From Cellulomonas flavigena DSM 20109 (lineage in GTDB: Bacteria; Actinomycetota; Actinomycetes; Actinomycetales; Cellulomonadaceae): a DNA stretch of 64,000 nucleotides. Numbering within the stretch: position 1 is the first letter of the stretch; each line of letters opens with the position of its first letter. The stretch lies in NCBI RefSeq assembly GCF_000092865.1, contig NC_014151.1, forward strand, positions 3,038,001-3,102,000, in the 5' to 3' direction. Under the pieces are notes generated by a model that was not told where the DNA came from, made no database searches, and saw only the letters and a program-made list of their open reading frames with translations. Below, piece after piece: positions 17,811 to 27,221 of the stretch. Both the position numbers and the translations under genes were made by a program.

Positions 17811-18854
17811 ATGGCGAAGGGCTCGAAGAAGAAGAAGAGCGCGAAGGCGGTGAGCGCCGACGAGGTCACCGCCGCCGCGCGCAAGGCCGCCAAGGCCGAG
17901 AAGAAGGCGCGCAAGGCCGCCAAGGCCGCCGCCGCCGCGACGGCCGAGAAGGAGGCCCGGGAGGTCGTCGAGGCGCACCAGGCAGCCGCGAAGGCCGAGC
18001 AGGAGTCGGCCGTGACGCTCTCCGCGCTCACCGACCTCCTGCGTGTCGGGCCCGGCTTCCGGCTCGCGGACCTGGACGCCGCGGCCACCCCGGGCTTCGG
18101 CGGGTCGCGCACCGACGGCGAGGAGGCCCTCGCCGCGCTGGGCGAGGACCTGTCCGAGCTGCAGGAGCGGCTGTACGCGCACGGCCGCAGCGGTGGCGAA
18201 CGGTCCGTCCTGCTGGTCCTGCAGGGTCTGGACACCGCCGGCAAGGGCGGCATCGTCCGGCACGTGCTCGGCCTGGTCGACCCGCAGGGGGTCGCGCTGC
18301 GCTCCTTCGGCGTGCCGACCGAGGAGGAGCGTCGCCACCACTACCTGTGGCGGATCCGCCGGGCGCTGCCGCCGGCCGGCCGCATCGGGGTCTTCGACCG
18401 CTCCCACTACGAGGACGTGCTCGTGACCCGCGTCGACGAGATCGTGGCACCCGACGTGTGGGAGGCGCGGTACGACGAGATCAACGCCTTCGAGCAGGAG
18501 GTCGTGGACTCCGGGACCACGATCGTCAAGGTCGCGCTGTGGGTCTCGCGGGACGAGCAGTACGCGCGCCTGCGCGAGCGCCTCGAGCGGCCCGACAAGC
18601 ACTGGAAGTACAACCCGTCGGACGTCGACGTCCGCGCGAAGCGCCCCGCGTACGAGGCCGCGTACCAGGACGTGCTCGACCGGACGAGCACCGAGGTCGC
18701 GCCGTGGTACGTCGTGCCCGCCGACAGCAAGTGGTACGCGCGCCTGGCGGTCAGCGCGCTGCTGCACCGGGCGCTGTGCGACCTCGACCTCGGCTGGCCC
18801 GCCGCCGACTTCGACGTCGCCGCGGAGCTGGCCCGGCTCGACGCGACCCGCTGA
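17811..18854 (+). CDS. Polyphosphate kinase 2 family protein
   Basis: This 347-residue PPK2 transfers phosphate between polyphosphate and nucleotides. Walker A is GLDTAGKGG (139-147) and Walker B/lid elements are FDRSHYEDVLVTRV and RDEQYARLRERLERPDKHWKYNP. The first 65 residues are an unusual Lys/Ala-rich, histone-H1-like extension that could bind polyphosphate or nucleic acid. The ATG is preceded by GAGGAGACCCACG. It follows trkA by 42 bp, and a strong terminator follows. Confidence 0.9.
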   Translation: MAKGSKKKKSAKAVSADEVTAAARKAAKAEKKARKAAKAAAAATAEKEAREVVEAHQAAAKAEQESAVTLSALTDLLRVGPGFRLADLDAAATPGFGGSRTDGEEALAALGEDLSELQERLYAHGRSGGERSVLLVLQGLDTAGKGGIVRHVLGLVDPQGVALRSFGVPTEEERRHHYLWRIRRALPPAGRIGVFDRSHYEDVLVTRVDEIVAPDVWEARYDEINAFEQEVVDSGTTIVKVALWVSRDEQYARLRERLERPDKHWKYNPSDVDVRAKRPAYEAAYQDVLDRTSTEVAPWYVVPADSKWYARLAVSALLHRALCDLDLGWPAADFDVAAELARLDATR

Positions 18855-18857
18855 CGC

Positions 18858-18898
18858 ACGACGGCGGGCGGGGCGCCCCGCGCCCCGCCCGCCGTCGT
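18858..18898. terminator. Hairpin terminator after PPK2 gene
   Basis: A perfect 18-bp GC-rich stem starts ACGACGGCGGGCGGGGCG and closes a 5-nt loop. There is no T-tract. It lies between PPK2 and the convergent membrane-protein gene and may act in both directions. Confidence 0.75.
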
Positions 18899-18927
18899 CG
18901 CACGTCACCCGCGCGCGGCCACGAGCG

Positions 18928-19365
18928 TCAGGACCCGCCGGGGGCGCGACGCTGGTGCGGCAGCCGGCCACGCGGCACGACGCAGTGCCGCACACCGTGA
19001 CGGGTCAGCCCGCTGGCGCGTGCCGTGTGCCACGGGCCGAGCGCACCGACGACGTGCCCGCCGATCGGCATGACCTCCTCGGGCGAGGTGCGCGGCGCCG
19101 GGATCGCGCAGTGCGGCGGCGGGGTCGTGCGCTGCGTGGGCACGACCCCGCCGGCGAACGCCGGCTCGTGCACGACGAGCAGCTCCTCGAACGTGGCCCT
19201 CCCCCGGCGCGGACGCCGGTACAGCAGCACGGCGCCGCCCGCCAGGACGGCCATGAGCACGGCGGGTGTGACGTGGTCCTCGACCCGGACCACCCCTGTG
19301 GACGTGAGCGCGAGGCCGCCGGCGACCAGCACCGACGTCACGGCTCGGCGAAGAAAGGTGTACAT
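18928..19365 (-). CDS. Hypothetical two-helix membrane protein
   Basis: This 145-residue protein has two N-terminal transmembrane helices (about 7-24 and 34-50) and then a basic, Pro/Thr-rich tail with scattered Cys and His residues (PPPHCAIP, RHCVVPRG). AGGAG about 7 nt before the ATG at 19365 supports translation. No family is recognised. It lies just downstream of, and on the same strand as, the secreted proline-rich protein, and the pair may work together at the cell surface. Confidence 0.6.
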   Translation of the reverse strand: MYTFLRRAVTSVLVAGGLALTSTGVVRVEDHVTPAVLMAVLAGGAVLLYRRPRRGRATFEELLVVHEPAFAGGVVPTQRTTPPPHCAIPAPRTSPEEVMPIGGHVVGALGPWHTARASGLTRHGVRHCVVPRGRLPHQRRAPGGS

Positions 19366-19442
19366 CGTCGAACTCCTTGCCTCCAGGATCCGGAGCACCC
19401 CGCAGGGTGTGTGGGCGATGCGCGCGTCGCGCGTCGCTCCGG
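19366..19442 (-). other. Structured spacer between two surface-protein genes
   Basis: This 77-bp gap can fold into a hairpin with CCGGAGC/GCTCCGG arms and an inner CACCC/GGGTG pairing. It could be an attenuator or RNA processing site between the two co-oriented genes; this is inference only. Confidence 0.25.
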
Positions 19443-20624
19443 TCAGGCAGGGCTGAGGAGAACGTCGCGCGCGGGCGCGGCAGGGCAGGCGTCGTCGGTG
19501 GGGGCGGCGCTCGACGTGACGAGCACGGCGCGCGCCGGGACACCCGCGGACACCGGGGCGGCGTCCGGCCCCGCGCGCGGGGTCACCGAGCCCGTGCCGG
19601 GGGCGGCCCAACCGGCCTGCGAGGCGGCGGATGCGGGCGCCGGTGCGCGGTGCCGCGGCGTGGAGATCGCGACGTCCTCGAGCACGACGGCCCCCGGACC
19701 GCTGGCGACGTAGACGGTCGCCGTGACGACCGCGGGAGCCTCGGGCTGCGACCTGCCGGGCCCCGGCGCGGGCTGCCACGGCGTCTGCAACGCCGGTTCC
19801 GTGTCCAGCACGGGTACGACCACGGGCGGCGGCGCGACGTCCTCGACCTTCGGGGTGGGGGCGGGTGCGGCCGCCACCTGGCCACGGGCCGCAGGACCGT
19901 GCGGAGCCGGCTTGCGCACGGTCTCGCGCCGCTCGCTGGTGATGGTGACGAGCGCCGGGCCGGGCGCCGCCGTGGTGACGACAGCCGCCGTGGCCGGCAG
20001 CGTGACCTGGACCGACGCCTCCACGCTGCTCGTGGTCCGGGTGCTGCGCGTGGCGGCCGGGCTGGTGACGGTGCTCGGTCCGGTGTCCTCGGTGGACGCA
20101 GGCTCCGGCTCGACGACCGGTTCCGCGGGCTCGGGGTCGGGCTCGGGCTCGGGGTCGGGCTCGGTCGACGGCTCACCCGGATCGGGCGTCACGACGGGGT
20201 CGGGTGTCTGCCCCGGGTCCGGCGTCGCCCCCGGGTCGGGCGTCGCTCCGGGGTCCGGCGTCGGTGCGGGGTCGGGCGTCGGTGCGGGGTCGGGCGTCGG
20301 TGCGGGGTCAGGCGTCCCGCCCGTGTCGGGCGTGGCGGGCGCGTCCAGGGGGTCCGCGGAGCCGTCGGGCTCCGCCGTCGCGAACGGGGCGGTCCCGGCC
20401 GCCGCCGGCCCGACGGGGACGTGGGCGTCGAGGGCCGTGAGGACCTCCGCGGCCGGGCTGTCGAGCCCCGGCACCCCGACGCCGGGCGACCCGTCCTCGT
20501 CCGTCGCGGCGTGGGCACCGCTGCCCAGCGCGACCTGCAGGAGGACGAGGAGCAGACCGCCGAGCAGCGCGACGAGGGCGCGGCGGAGCCACGTCTCTGC
20601 TCGCCCCGACTGCTGCGCGTGCAT
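19443..20624 (-). CDS. Secreted proline-rich repeat protein
   Basis: This 393-residue protein has a signal sequence with an Arg-containing n-region and a long hydrophobic core (LVALLGGLLLVLLQVALG) ending AHA-ATDE. It is followed by a low-complexity PDPxPT region of about 70 residues and then a Glu/Pro stretch (EPDPEPEPDPEP). The C-terminal 200 residues are rich in Ala/Val/Thr/Pro. There is no LPxTG sorting motif and no C-terminal anchor. GGAGG lies 9 nt before the ATG at 20624. It may be a cell-wall-spanning or adhesive protein; no family is recognised. Confidence 0.65.
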   Translation of the reverse strand: MHAQQSGRAETWLRRALVALLGGLLLVLLQVALGSGAHAATDEDGSPGVGVPGLDSPAAEVLTALDAHVPVGPAAAGTAPFATAEPDGSADPLDAPATPDTGGTPDPAPTPDPAPTPDPAPTPDPGATPDPGATPDPGQTPDPVVTPDPGEPSTEPDPEPEPDPEPAEPVVEPEPASTEDTGPSTVTSPAATRSTRTTSSVEASVQVTLPATAAVVTTAAPGPALVTITSERRETVRKPAPHGPAARGQVAAAPAPTPKVEDVAPPPVVVPVLDTEPALQTPWQPAPGPGRSQPEAPAVVTATVYVASGPGAVVLEDVAISTPRHRAPAPASAASQAGWAAPGTGSVTPRAGPDAAPVSAGVPARAVLVTSSAAPTDDACPAAPARDVLLSPA

Positions 20625-20642
20625 CCCCGGATCCTCCCCCGG

Positions 20643-20665
20643 TGCGCGTCTGCCGTAGACGCGCA
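20643..20665. promoter_or_regulatory. Inverted repeat in the leader of the proline-rich protein gene
   Basis: A 9-bp perfect dyad, TGCGCGTCT-N5-AGACGCGCA, lies 19 nt upstream of the ATG and just before the ribosome binding site. It could be an operator or an mRNA hairpin controlling expression. Confidence 0.4.
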
Positions 20666-20898
20666 TGGCCTCAGTATGCGGCCTCAACCACCGCAAGGCT
20701 CACTATTCGGCACATCTGGTGGGATTCGACCGCCCACGTCGACACGTGCGCAACCCGCGACCCCGTCGGATCGCGGCACCGGGCGTGGGCGAGCGGCGCG
20801 CCGCGGCAGCAGGGGGTGCCGACGCCCCGCGCAGGGCCCCGACAGACCCCGCGCGGGGCAGTGGTCGACCCGACCCGCCGCCTCGCAGCCGCGACGTG
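20666..20898. other. Spacer with AT-richer segment, no gene seen
   Basis: This spacer holds an AT-richer patch (about 20670-20730) that probably contains the promoter of the minus-strand proline-rich protein gene, followed by GC-rich DNA. No frame with a credible start and composition was seen. Confidence 0.4.
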
Positions 20899-21003
20899 TC
20901 AGGGGCTGCTGAGCACCGCGTCGACGACCACGATGAGGAAGGCGCCCGTCGAGGCCAGGAAGGCCCGCAGCGCCCAGACCAGCGTCCGTGAGTGCACCCG
21001 CAC
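20899..21003 (-). CDS. Possible 34-residue membrane peptide
   Basis: A GTG at 21003, with GGGAG 7 nt upstream, opens a 34-codon frame. It encodes a short basic N-terminus (VRVHSR), one hydrophobic helix (LVWALRAFLASTGAFLIVVV) and the ending DAVLSSP. A minus-strand TACGGT -10 lies near 21050. The single-helix design, the ribosome binding site and the position in an otherwise empty 530-bp gap argue for a real small protein. No homologue is recognised. Confidence 0.45.
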   Translation of the reverse strand: MRVHSRTLVWALRAFLASTGAFLIVVVDAVLSSP

Positions 21004-21155
21004 GACGACGCTCCCTTCCGCGCGTCTCCGTTGACCCGCTGCGCCGACCGTACGGCCCAGGACCACCGATCGCAGCACCGGGCGGGGTGAAGTCGCACGT
21101 CAGCGACCGTTTCGCCCCGTTCGCGGCAGTCCGCGGTCACCCGTTCGCACCGCGG
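21004..21155. other. Spacer upstream of the small peptide
   Basis: This 152-bp spacer contains the probable TACGGT promoter of the 34-residue peptide on the minus strand. It otherwise has no recognisable content. Confidence 0.35.
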
Positions 21156-23018
21156 TCAGGGGCGTGTCGTGAACGTCTGCACCGGGCCCTCCACCTGCCC
21201 GAGGGAGCTGTGCGCCACCACGCGGAACCGGTACGCCGTGCCGGGGGCCAGGTCCGTCAGCGCCACCTGCGCGGCACGCTCGTACGTGGCGGAGCCGAGG
21301 TCGAGGGTGGCCGTGCGGGCCCCCGGCAGCGTGGTCCCGTGCTCGACCCACGCGACCGTCCCGACGCCGTGGGGGTGCACGCGCAGCTCGACGCGCGCCC
21401 CCGTGCGCGTCACGCTCGTCGCCGGCAGCGGACGCACCGTCGGCGGGCCGGGCGTGTGGAACCAGCCCGCCCGGGTGGTCTCCGCCTCGGTGACGGCCGT
21501 GACGTCCCACGTGTAGCGCGTCCCGGGCCGCAGACCCTCGACGGCGGCGTCGACCTGCTGCGTGCCGTGGCGCGCCACGAGCGGCACGAGGTGCACCCCC
21601 TCCGTGCCCGCCTCGCTGCGCCATGCGAAGCGCGCGCCACCGACCGGTCCGCCGGTGTCGACCCACGCCCGCAGGCCCACGGATGTCGACGTCAGGCCGT
21701 GCGCCAGCGTGCCGACGACGCGAGGTGCCGCGGCGACGCGCACGGTCGCACGGTCGACGGCGGTGGCCCCCGTGGCGTCCGTGACGGTGAGGGTCGCGGT
21801 CCAGGTGCCGGGCGCGTACCCGTGCCGGACGGGCTCGGCAGGGTGGCCGACGCCCGCGGACGTCGTCCCGTCGCCGTGGTCGAGGGTCCACGCGGCCACG
21901 CCGGTGCCCGGCGCCGCCCCCGTACCCGTGCTCGCGGCGAGGTCGAAGGTCACCGGGGACGTCGAGGGCACCGCGGCGCGCGGCGCGGACAGCCACGCGC
22001 TCGGCCGCGCGCGCACGTCCCGCGCGGCCTCGCGGAACGCGGCGGTCGCCGCGGGCGACGGGGCGAGCCGCCAGTCGCACGTCCCCACGGTGTCGAAGTA
22101 CACCGCGGCCTCGAGCTGGGGCCACGACCTCAGGTACGCGAACGCCTCGCGCAGCCAGCGGGCGCGCCGCCCGGGGTCCGCGGCGTCCTCGACCGAACCC
22201 CACTCGGGCAGCACCGCCGGCTTGCCGTGCACGGCGGCGAACTCCCGCAGGCCCTGGGTGGCCGTCGCCAGCGACCGCCACTCCGGCGGCACGCTCGTGC
22301 GGCAGGCCGCCCAGTTGTACACGTCGGCCCCGATGCGGTCGACGACGTCGTCACCGGGGTAGAAGCCGCCCCCACCGGGGTCGCTGCGCGGGCGGCTCAC
22401 CGCCACGGGCGAGGTGACCCAGGTCCACAGCGCGTTCGTCACGCCCTCCGAGCGCATCACCTGCACCCAGTGGCGCCACGCGGCGACGAACTGCGCGGCC
22501 GTGCCGTACGACGGGGACGCGATGTCGGCCTCGTGGTGCAGCGTCAGGTACACCACGGGTCCGAGCGCCGCGGCCTGCGCGGCGTGCGTGCGGATCTGCT
22601 CGTCCACCTCGCCCGCCGCGATCTGCCCCCACGTGAGGCGACGACCGTCCAGGTGCTGCGGCAGCACCGACACCAGGGGGATGCGCCCGCGGGCCACGGC
22701 GCCCGCCACCGCGGGGGCGTCGAGCGGGTCGTCCCAGCGCAGGAAGACACGCTGCACGTCGAGCCGCCGGCCGAGCGCCTCCTCGTAGGCCGCGGCTGCC
22801 TCCGCGGTCGTCGCGTACGGCTCGCGCGGCACGAAGGCACCGACGAGCGGCTGGTCCTCCGCCGCGCGTGGCGTGGCGGGGGGCGCGGAGGGAGAGGCGT
22901 CGGGTGTCGCACCGGGTGCGGTCGTGGCGAGCAGGGCGACGACGAGCCCGGGGCCGACCACGGCCGCGCGCACCCGGCGCCAGGCCCGGTGCCGGCCGGA
23001 CGGACGGTGCCACGACAT
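21156..23018 (-). CDS. Secreted glycosidase-like protein, GH26-like with PKD and FnIII domains
   Basis: This 620-residue protein has a signal peptide (about 1-35) and a TIM-barrel-like catalytic region of about 300 residues. YLTLHHEADI has a Glu after paired His, as in GH26 acid/base sites, and KPAVLPEWGSVED has a candidate nucleophile Glu. After it come a PKD-like domain (WTLDHGDGTTSAGVGHP) and FnIII-like modules ending with GTAYRFRVVAHSSLG. It is likely an extracellular polysaccharide-active enzyme, perhaps a mannanase relative. Family assignment is tentative. Confidence 0.75.
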   Translation of the reverse strand: MSWHRPSGRHRAWRRVRAAVVGPGLVVALLATTAPGATPDASPSAPPATPRAAEDQPLVGAFVPREPYATTAEAAAAYEEALGRRLDVQRVFLRWDDPLDAPAVAGAVARGRIPLVSVLPQHLDGRRLTWGQIAAGEVDEQIRTHAAQAAALGPVVYLTLHHEADIASPSYGTAAQFVAAWRHWVQVMRSEGVTNALWTWVTSPVAVSRPRSDPGGGGFYPGDDVVDRIGADVYNWAACRTSVPPEWRSLATATQGLREFAAVHGKPAVLPEWGSVEDAADPGRRARWLREAFAYLRSWPQLEAAVYFDTVGTCDWRLAPSPAATAAFREAARDVRARPSAWLSAPRAAVPSTSPVTFDLAASTGTGAAPGTGVAAWTLDHGDGTTSAGVGHPAEPVRHGYAPGTWTATLTVTDATGATAVDRATVRVAAAPRVVGTLAHGLTSTSVGLRAWVDTGGPVGGARFAWRSEAGTEGVHLVPLVARHGTQQVDAAVEGLRPGTRYTWDVTAVTEAETTRAGWFHTPGPPTVRPLPATSVTRTGARVELRVHPHGVGTVAWVEHGTTLPGARTATLDLGSATYERAAQVALTDLAPGTAYRFRVVAHSSLGQVEGPVQTFTTRP

Positions 23019-23196
23019 GCTGCCCCCCGCGGGCGCCCCTGCGCCGGGTGGTGCTCCGGCCCGCCCGGCGACCGGCACCCCGGTCCGTCCATGGTCGCCC
23101 GGCACCCCGTGGTGCGCGCGGTGCGGGAGTGCGCTGCGCGACGACGGCGGGCGCCGGCCGTGGCCGGGCACCCGCCGTCGTGGGGCCGTCGAGCCG

Positions 23197-24705
23197 TCAG
23201 AAGCCCTGCGCGACCCGGTAGTAGACCTGGTTCCAGCGCACCTGGTCGGCGAAGCCGCGGCGCGTGGTGGACTCGTCGATCACGAGCAGCTCGGTGCGGG
23301 CCAGCTCGGCGAAGATCTCCCACGCCTCGATACCCACGGCCGTGGTCAGCACCGTGTGGTGCGCACCGCCGGCGGTGAGCCAGCACTCGGACGACGTCGT
23401 GAAGTCCGGGCGCGGCTCCCACACGGCGCGTGCGACGGGCAGGTGCGGCAGGTCGGCCGTCGGCGGGACGACGTCCACCACGTTGGCCGTGAGGCGGAAC
23501 CGCTCGCGCATGTCGGCCAGCGAGACGACGACGCCCGGGCCGGCGTCGGTGTCGAACACCATGCGGACCGGGTCCTCCTTGCCGCCGATGCCCAGCGGGT
23601 GGATCTCCACGCGGGGCTTCGACGTCGTGAGGGTCGGGCAGATCTCCAGCATGTGCGCGCCGAGGATCTTCTCCGCGCCGGGGGTGAGGTCGTAGGTGTA
23701 GTCCTCCATGAGCGAGGCGCCGCCGGGCAGCCCGGCACCCATGACCTTGGCGACGCGCACGAGCACGGCCGTCTTCCAGTCGCCCTCGGCGCCGAACCCG
23801 TAGCCCTGGGCCATGAGCCGCTGCACGGCCAGACCGGGGAGCTGGCGCAGGTCGCCCAGGTCCTCGAAGTTCGTCGTGAAGGCCTTCGCACCACGCTCGG
23901 TGAGGAAGCCCTCGAGCGCGATCTCCTGGCGCGCGGCGTAGCGCAGCGACTCGTGGCGGTCGCCGCCGCGGCGCAGCTCGGGCACCACGTCGTACAGGTC
24001 CTCGTACTCGGCCACGAGGGCGTCGACGCGCGCGTCGTCCACGGCCTCGACTGCCGCGACCAGGTCGTTGACGCCCCAGGTGTTGACCGAGACGCCCAGG
24101 CGGATCTCCGCCTCGGTCTTGTCGCCCTCGGTCACCGCGACGTTGCGCATGTTGTCGCCGAAGCGCACCAGGCGCAGGTCCTGCGCGGCGCACCAGCCGG
24201 CGGCGGCACGCACCCACGTCCCGATGCGCGCGGTGACGGCCGGGTTCGAGACGTGCCCCGACACCGTGGTGCGGGCCAGGCCGAGGCGCGTGGCGATGTA
24301 CGCGTACTCGCGGTCGCCGTGCGCGGCCTGGTTGAGGTTCATGAAGTCGAAGTCGATGGTGTCCCACGGCAGCTCGACGTTGGCCTGCGTGTGCAGGTGC
24401 AGCAGCGGCTTGCGCAGCAGGTCCAGGCCCGTGATCCACATCTTGGCGGGGCTGAAGGTGTGCATCCACGTGATCACGCCGAGCACGCGGTCGTCGCTGT
24501 TCGCGTCGAGCATCGCGCGGCGGATCGCGTCGGAGTCCTTGAGGACGGGCTTCCAGACGACCTTCGCGGGCACGTCGCCCGACGCGTCGAGCGCGGCCGC
24601 GACCTCCTGCGACTGCGCGGCGACCTGGCGCAGCGTCTCCTCGCCGTAGAGGTCCTGCGAGCCGGTGAGGAACCAGATCTCCTGGTCGGGGTAGGCCTTG
24701 CTCAT
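23197..24705 (-). CDS. araA: L-arabinose isomerase
   Basis: This 502-residue AraA converts L-arabinose to L-ribulose with a divalent metal. Clear family blocks are [17 protein letters not shown] at the N-terminus, [46 protein letters not shown], and [13 protein letters not shown] with the metal-ligand Glu. The ATG at 24705 has GGAAGGA upstream. It is the last gene of araB-araD-araA and follows araD by 23 bp. The length is standard for the family. Confidence 0.96.
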   Translation of the reverse strand: MSKAYPDQEIWFLTGSQDLYGEETLRQVAAQSQEVAAALDASGDVPAKVVWKPVLKDSDAIRRAMLDANSDDRVLGVITWMHTFSPAKMWITGLDLLRKPLLHLHTQANVELPWDTIDFDFMNLNQAAHGDREYAYIATRLGLARTTVSGHVSNPAVTARIGTWVRAAAGWCAAQDLRLVRFGDNMRNVAVTEGDKTEAEIRLGVSVNTWGVNDLVAAVEAVDDARVDALVAEYEDLYDVVPELRRGGDRHESLRYAARQEIALEGFLTERGAKAFTTNFEDLGDLRQLPGLAVQRLMAQGYGFGAEGDWKTAVLVRVAKVMGAGLPGGASLMEDYTYDLTPGAEKILGAHMLEICPTLTTSKPRVEIHPLGIGGKEDPVRMVFDTDAGPGVVVSLADMRERFRLTANVVDVVPPTADLPHLPVARAVWEPRPDFTTSSECWLTAGGAHHTVLTTAVGIEAWEIFAELARTELLVIDESTTRRGFADQVRWNQVYYRVAQGF

Positions 24706-24728
24706 GGGGGTTCCTTCCCTGCTCAGCA

Positions 24729-25442
24729 TCAGTGCTGGCCGTAGACGTTCTGGTAGCGGGCGTACAGCGAGTCGATGTCGGACTGCGCGATCGGCAGCGG
24801 CTCGCCGAGCTGCCGGCTGATGTGGACGGTGCGCGCGACCTCCTCGACCATCACCGCGGCCTTGACGGCGGCCGTGGCGTCCTTGCCGATGGTGAACGGG
24901 CCGTGGTTGCGCATGAGCACCGCGGGGCTGCGCGACCCGCGGAGCGTCTCGACGATGCCCCGCCCGATGGAGTCGTCACCGATGAGCGCGAACGGGCCGA
25001 CCGGGATGTCGCCGCCGAACTCGTCGGCCATCATCGTCAGCGCGCACGGCACCGGCTCGGCGCGCGCCGCCCAGGCCGTCGCGTACGTCGAGTGCGTGTG
25101 CACGACGCCGCCCACGTGGGGCAGGTGCGTGTAGACGTACGCGTGCGCGGCGGTGTCCGACGACGGTGCACGGTCGCCGTCCACGAGGTTCGCCTGCAGG
25201 TCGCAGACGACCATCGTCTCGGGGGTCAGCTCGTCGTAGGTCACGCCCGACGGCTTGATGACGAGCAGGTCGCGCTCGCTCGGGCCCGCGGGGTCGACGA
25301 CGACGCGCTGCGAGACGTTGCCCGCGGTCCACACGACCAGGCCCCAGCGCGGCAGCTCGGCGTGCAGCGCGCTGACCTTCTCGCGGGCGTCGGCGACGGC
25401 CGCGCGCACGTCGGCCGCGTAGGCGTCGAGGGTGGTGGACAT
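24729..25442 (-). CDS. araD: L-ribulose-5-phosphate 4-epimerase
   Basis: This 237-residue class II aldolase-like epimerase converts L-ribulose-5-phosphate to D-xylulose-5-phosphate. Substrate and metal sites are visible: [30 protein letters not shown] (zinc histidines) and the C-terminal YGQH. AGGAGG lies 6 nt before the ATG at 25442. It sits between araB and araA in the arabinose operon. Confidence 0.95.
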   Translation of the reverse strand: MSTTLDAYAADVRAAVADAREKVSALHAELPRWGLVVWTAGNVSQRVVVDPAGPSERDLLVIKPSGVTYDELTPETMVVCDLQANLVDGDRAPSSDTAAHAYVYTHLPHVGGVVHTHSTYATAWAARAEPVPCALTMMADEFGGDIPVGPFALIGDDSIGRGIVETLRGSRSPAVLMRNHGPFTIGKDATAAVKAAVMVEEVARTVHISRQLGEPLPIAQSDIDSLYARYQNVYGQH

Positions 25443-25525
25443 CGGGGGCCTCCTGCGTCGGTGCCCGCGGTGGCGGGCGGGGTGGTCCGGCGCGGACGGC
25501 GCCGGGTGCGCGTCGAGCGCGGGGG

Positions 25526-27142
25526 TCAGAGCGCCTCGGTGGCGGCGCGCTCGACGGCCAGGCCGGCCTCGTAGCGCCCCAGCCACGCGGCGTACCCGGC
25601 GACGTCGGCCGGGTCGGGCTGCGCGACGTCGAGCTCGGCGTCGGCGAAGACCTGTTCCGTGAGGTACGTCCCGAGGTCGGTCGTCGCGCCGCTCGCGAGG
25701 TACCCCGCGAGCACCGCGATGCCCCAGGCGCCGCCCTCACCGGCGGTGCGGCCGACGGCCACGGGCGTGTCGACGGCGGCCGCGAGCAGCCGCTGCGCCA
25801 CGCCCGCGGTACGGAACAGGCCGCCGTGCGCGAACATCGCGTCGACCTCGACGCCCTCGGCCGTGAGGATCCGCATGCCGAGGCTGAGGGCGCCGAAGGC
25901 CGCGTAGACCTGCGTGCGGACGAAGTTGCCGAGCGTCAGGCGGCTGTCCGGCGTGCGGACGACCAACGGGCGCCCCTCGTCGAGGCCCGTCACCGGCTCG
26001 CCGGAGAGGTTGTTGTACGCGAGCAGGCCGCCGCCGTCCGCCTCGCCCTCGAGGGCCTCGCGCAGCAGCACGCCGAAGACCTCGTCCGCGCCGGCGTCGG
26101 ACCCGAGCGCGGTGGCGAAGCGACCGAACACGCCGGCCCACTCCCCCAGCTCGCTCGCGCCGTTGTTGCAGTGGACCATCGCGACCAGGTCACCGGCGGG
26201 CGTCGTCACGAGGTCGATCTCGTGGTGCACGGTGGCCAGCGGCTGCTCGAGCACGACCATCGCGAAGATGCTGGTGCCGACGCTGATGTTGGCCGTGCGC
26301 GGCGCGACGGACGCCGTCGCGACCATGCCCGTGCCCGCGTCACCCTCCGGGGGGCACAGCGGCGTGCCCGCGCGCAGCGCGCCGCTCGGGTCGAGCAGCG
26401 CCGCGCCCTCGGCGGTGAGCGTCCCCGCCTCCTGGCCCGCCACGAGCACGTCCGGCAGCAGGTCGGCGAGGTGCTCGACCGGCAGGCGGTCCGCGACGTG
26501 CGCGTCGAAGCGAGCGAGCAGGTCGGCGTCGTAGTCGCGCGTGGCGGGGTCGACCGGGAACATGCCGGACGCGTCGCCGACGCCGAGGACCCTGCGGCCC
26601 GTCAGGCGCCAGTGCACGTACCCGGCGAGCGTCGTGACGAAGCGGACGTCGGGGACGTGCGGCTCGGCGTCGAGGACCGCCTGGTACAGGTGCGCGACCG
26701 ACCAGCGCAACGGCACGTTGTAGCCGAGCAGCTCGGTGAGCTCGGCCGCCGCAGGCCCGGTGGACGTGTTGCGCCAGGTGCGGAACGGCACGAGCAGCTC
26801 GTCGTCCGCGTCGAACGCGAGGTAGCCGTGCATCATCGCGGACACACCGATCGCGGCGAGCGACGTGGGGCGCACGCCGTGCCGCCGCTCGGCGTCGTCG
26901 AGCAGGTCGGCGACCGCGGCGCGCAGGCCCTCCCACACGGCGTCGAGCGAGTACGTCCACGTGCGGTCGACGTACTGGTTCTCCCACGCGTGGCCGCCGC
27001 TCGCGAGCGGCACGTGGTCCTCGCCCACGAGGACGGCCTTGATGCGGGTCGAGCCGAGCTCGATGCCGAGCGTGGCCCGGCCCTGCGCGATGCTCTCGCG
27101 CGCCGCGGCCCGGCGGGCGTCCTCGTCGTGCTGCTGCACCAT
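25526..27142 (-). CDS. araB: L-ribulokinase-type FGGY carbohydrate kinase
   Basis: This 538-residue FGGY kinase probably phosphorylates L-ribulose. The N-terminal ATPase-fold signature TLGIELGSTRIKAVLVGED, an inner SVGTSIFAMVV motif and the C-terminal MFAHGGLFRT and AVGRTAGEGGAWGIAVLAGY are present. GGGAG lies 9 nt before the ATG at 27142. It is the first structural gene of the arabinose operon, and a LacI-type operator is centred about 88 bp upstream of its start. Confidence 0.92.
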   Translation of the reverse strand: MVQQHDEDARRAAARESIAQGRATLGIELGSTRIKAVLVGEDHVPLASGGHAWENQYVDRTWTYSLDAVWEGLRAAVADLLDDAERRHGVRPTSLAAIGVSAMMHGYLAFDADDELLVPFRTWRNTSTGPAAAELTELLGYNVPLRWSVAHLYQAVLDAEPHVPDVRFVTTLAGYVHWRLTGRRVLGVGDASGMFPVDPATRDYDADLLARFDAHVADRLPVEHLADLLPDVLVAGQEAGTLTAEGAALLDPSGALRAGTPLCPPEGDAGTGMVATASVAPRTANISVGTSIFAMVVLEQPLATVHHEIDLVTTPAGDLVAMVHCNNGASELGEWAGVFGRFATALGSDAGADEVFGVLLREALEGEADGGGLLAYNNLSGEPVTGLDEGRPLVVRTPDSRLTLGNFVRTQVYAAFGALSLGMRILTAEGVEVDAMFAHGGLFRTAGVAQRLLAAAVDTPVAVGRTAGEGGAWGIAVLAGYLASGATTDLGTYLTEQVFADAELDVAQPDPADVAGYAAWLGRYEAGLAVERAATEAL

Positions 27143-27221
27143 CGCGTGCTGCTCCCTCTCCGGGCCCCGTCGCCCGAGGTCGTCCTCACGAGCCGCCGCG
27201 CGGAGAGGCGCGGCACCGCTG

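Noticed and set aside
19443-20624. Proline-rich gene as a shadow frame
   Set aside because: A proper signal peptide, a good ribosome binding site and ordered PDPxPT repeats on this strand argue for a real secreted protein. The opposite-strand frames lack a start signal.
20703-21140. A 145-codon minus-strand frame in the empty gap
   Set aside because: Its composition is Arg/Ser/Cys-rich with no domain or membrane pattern. The 34-residue frame in another register has a ribosome binding site and a clean helix.
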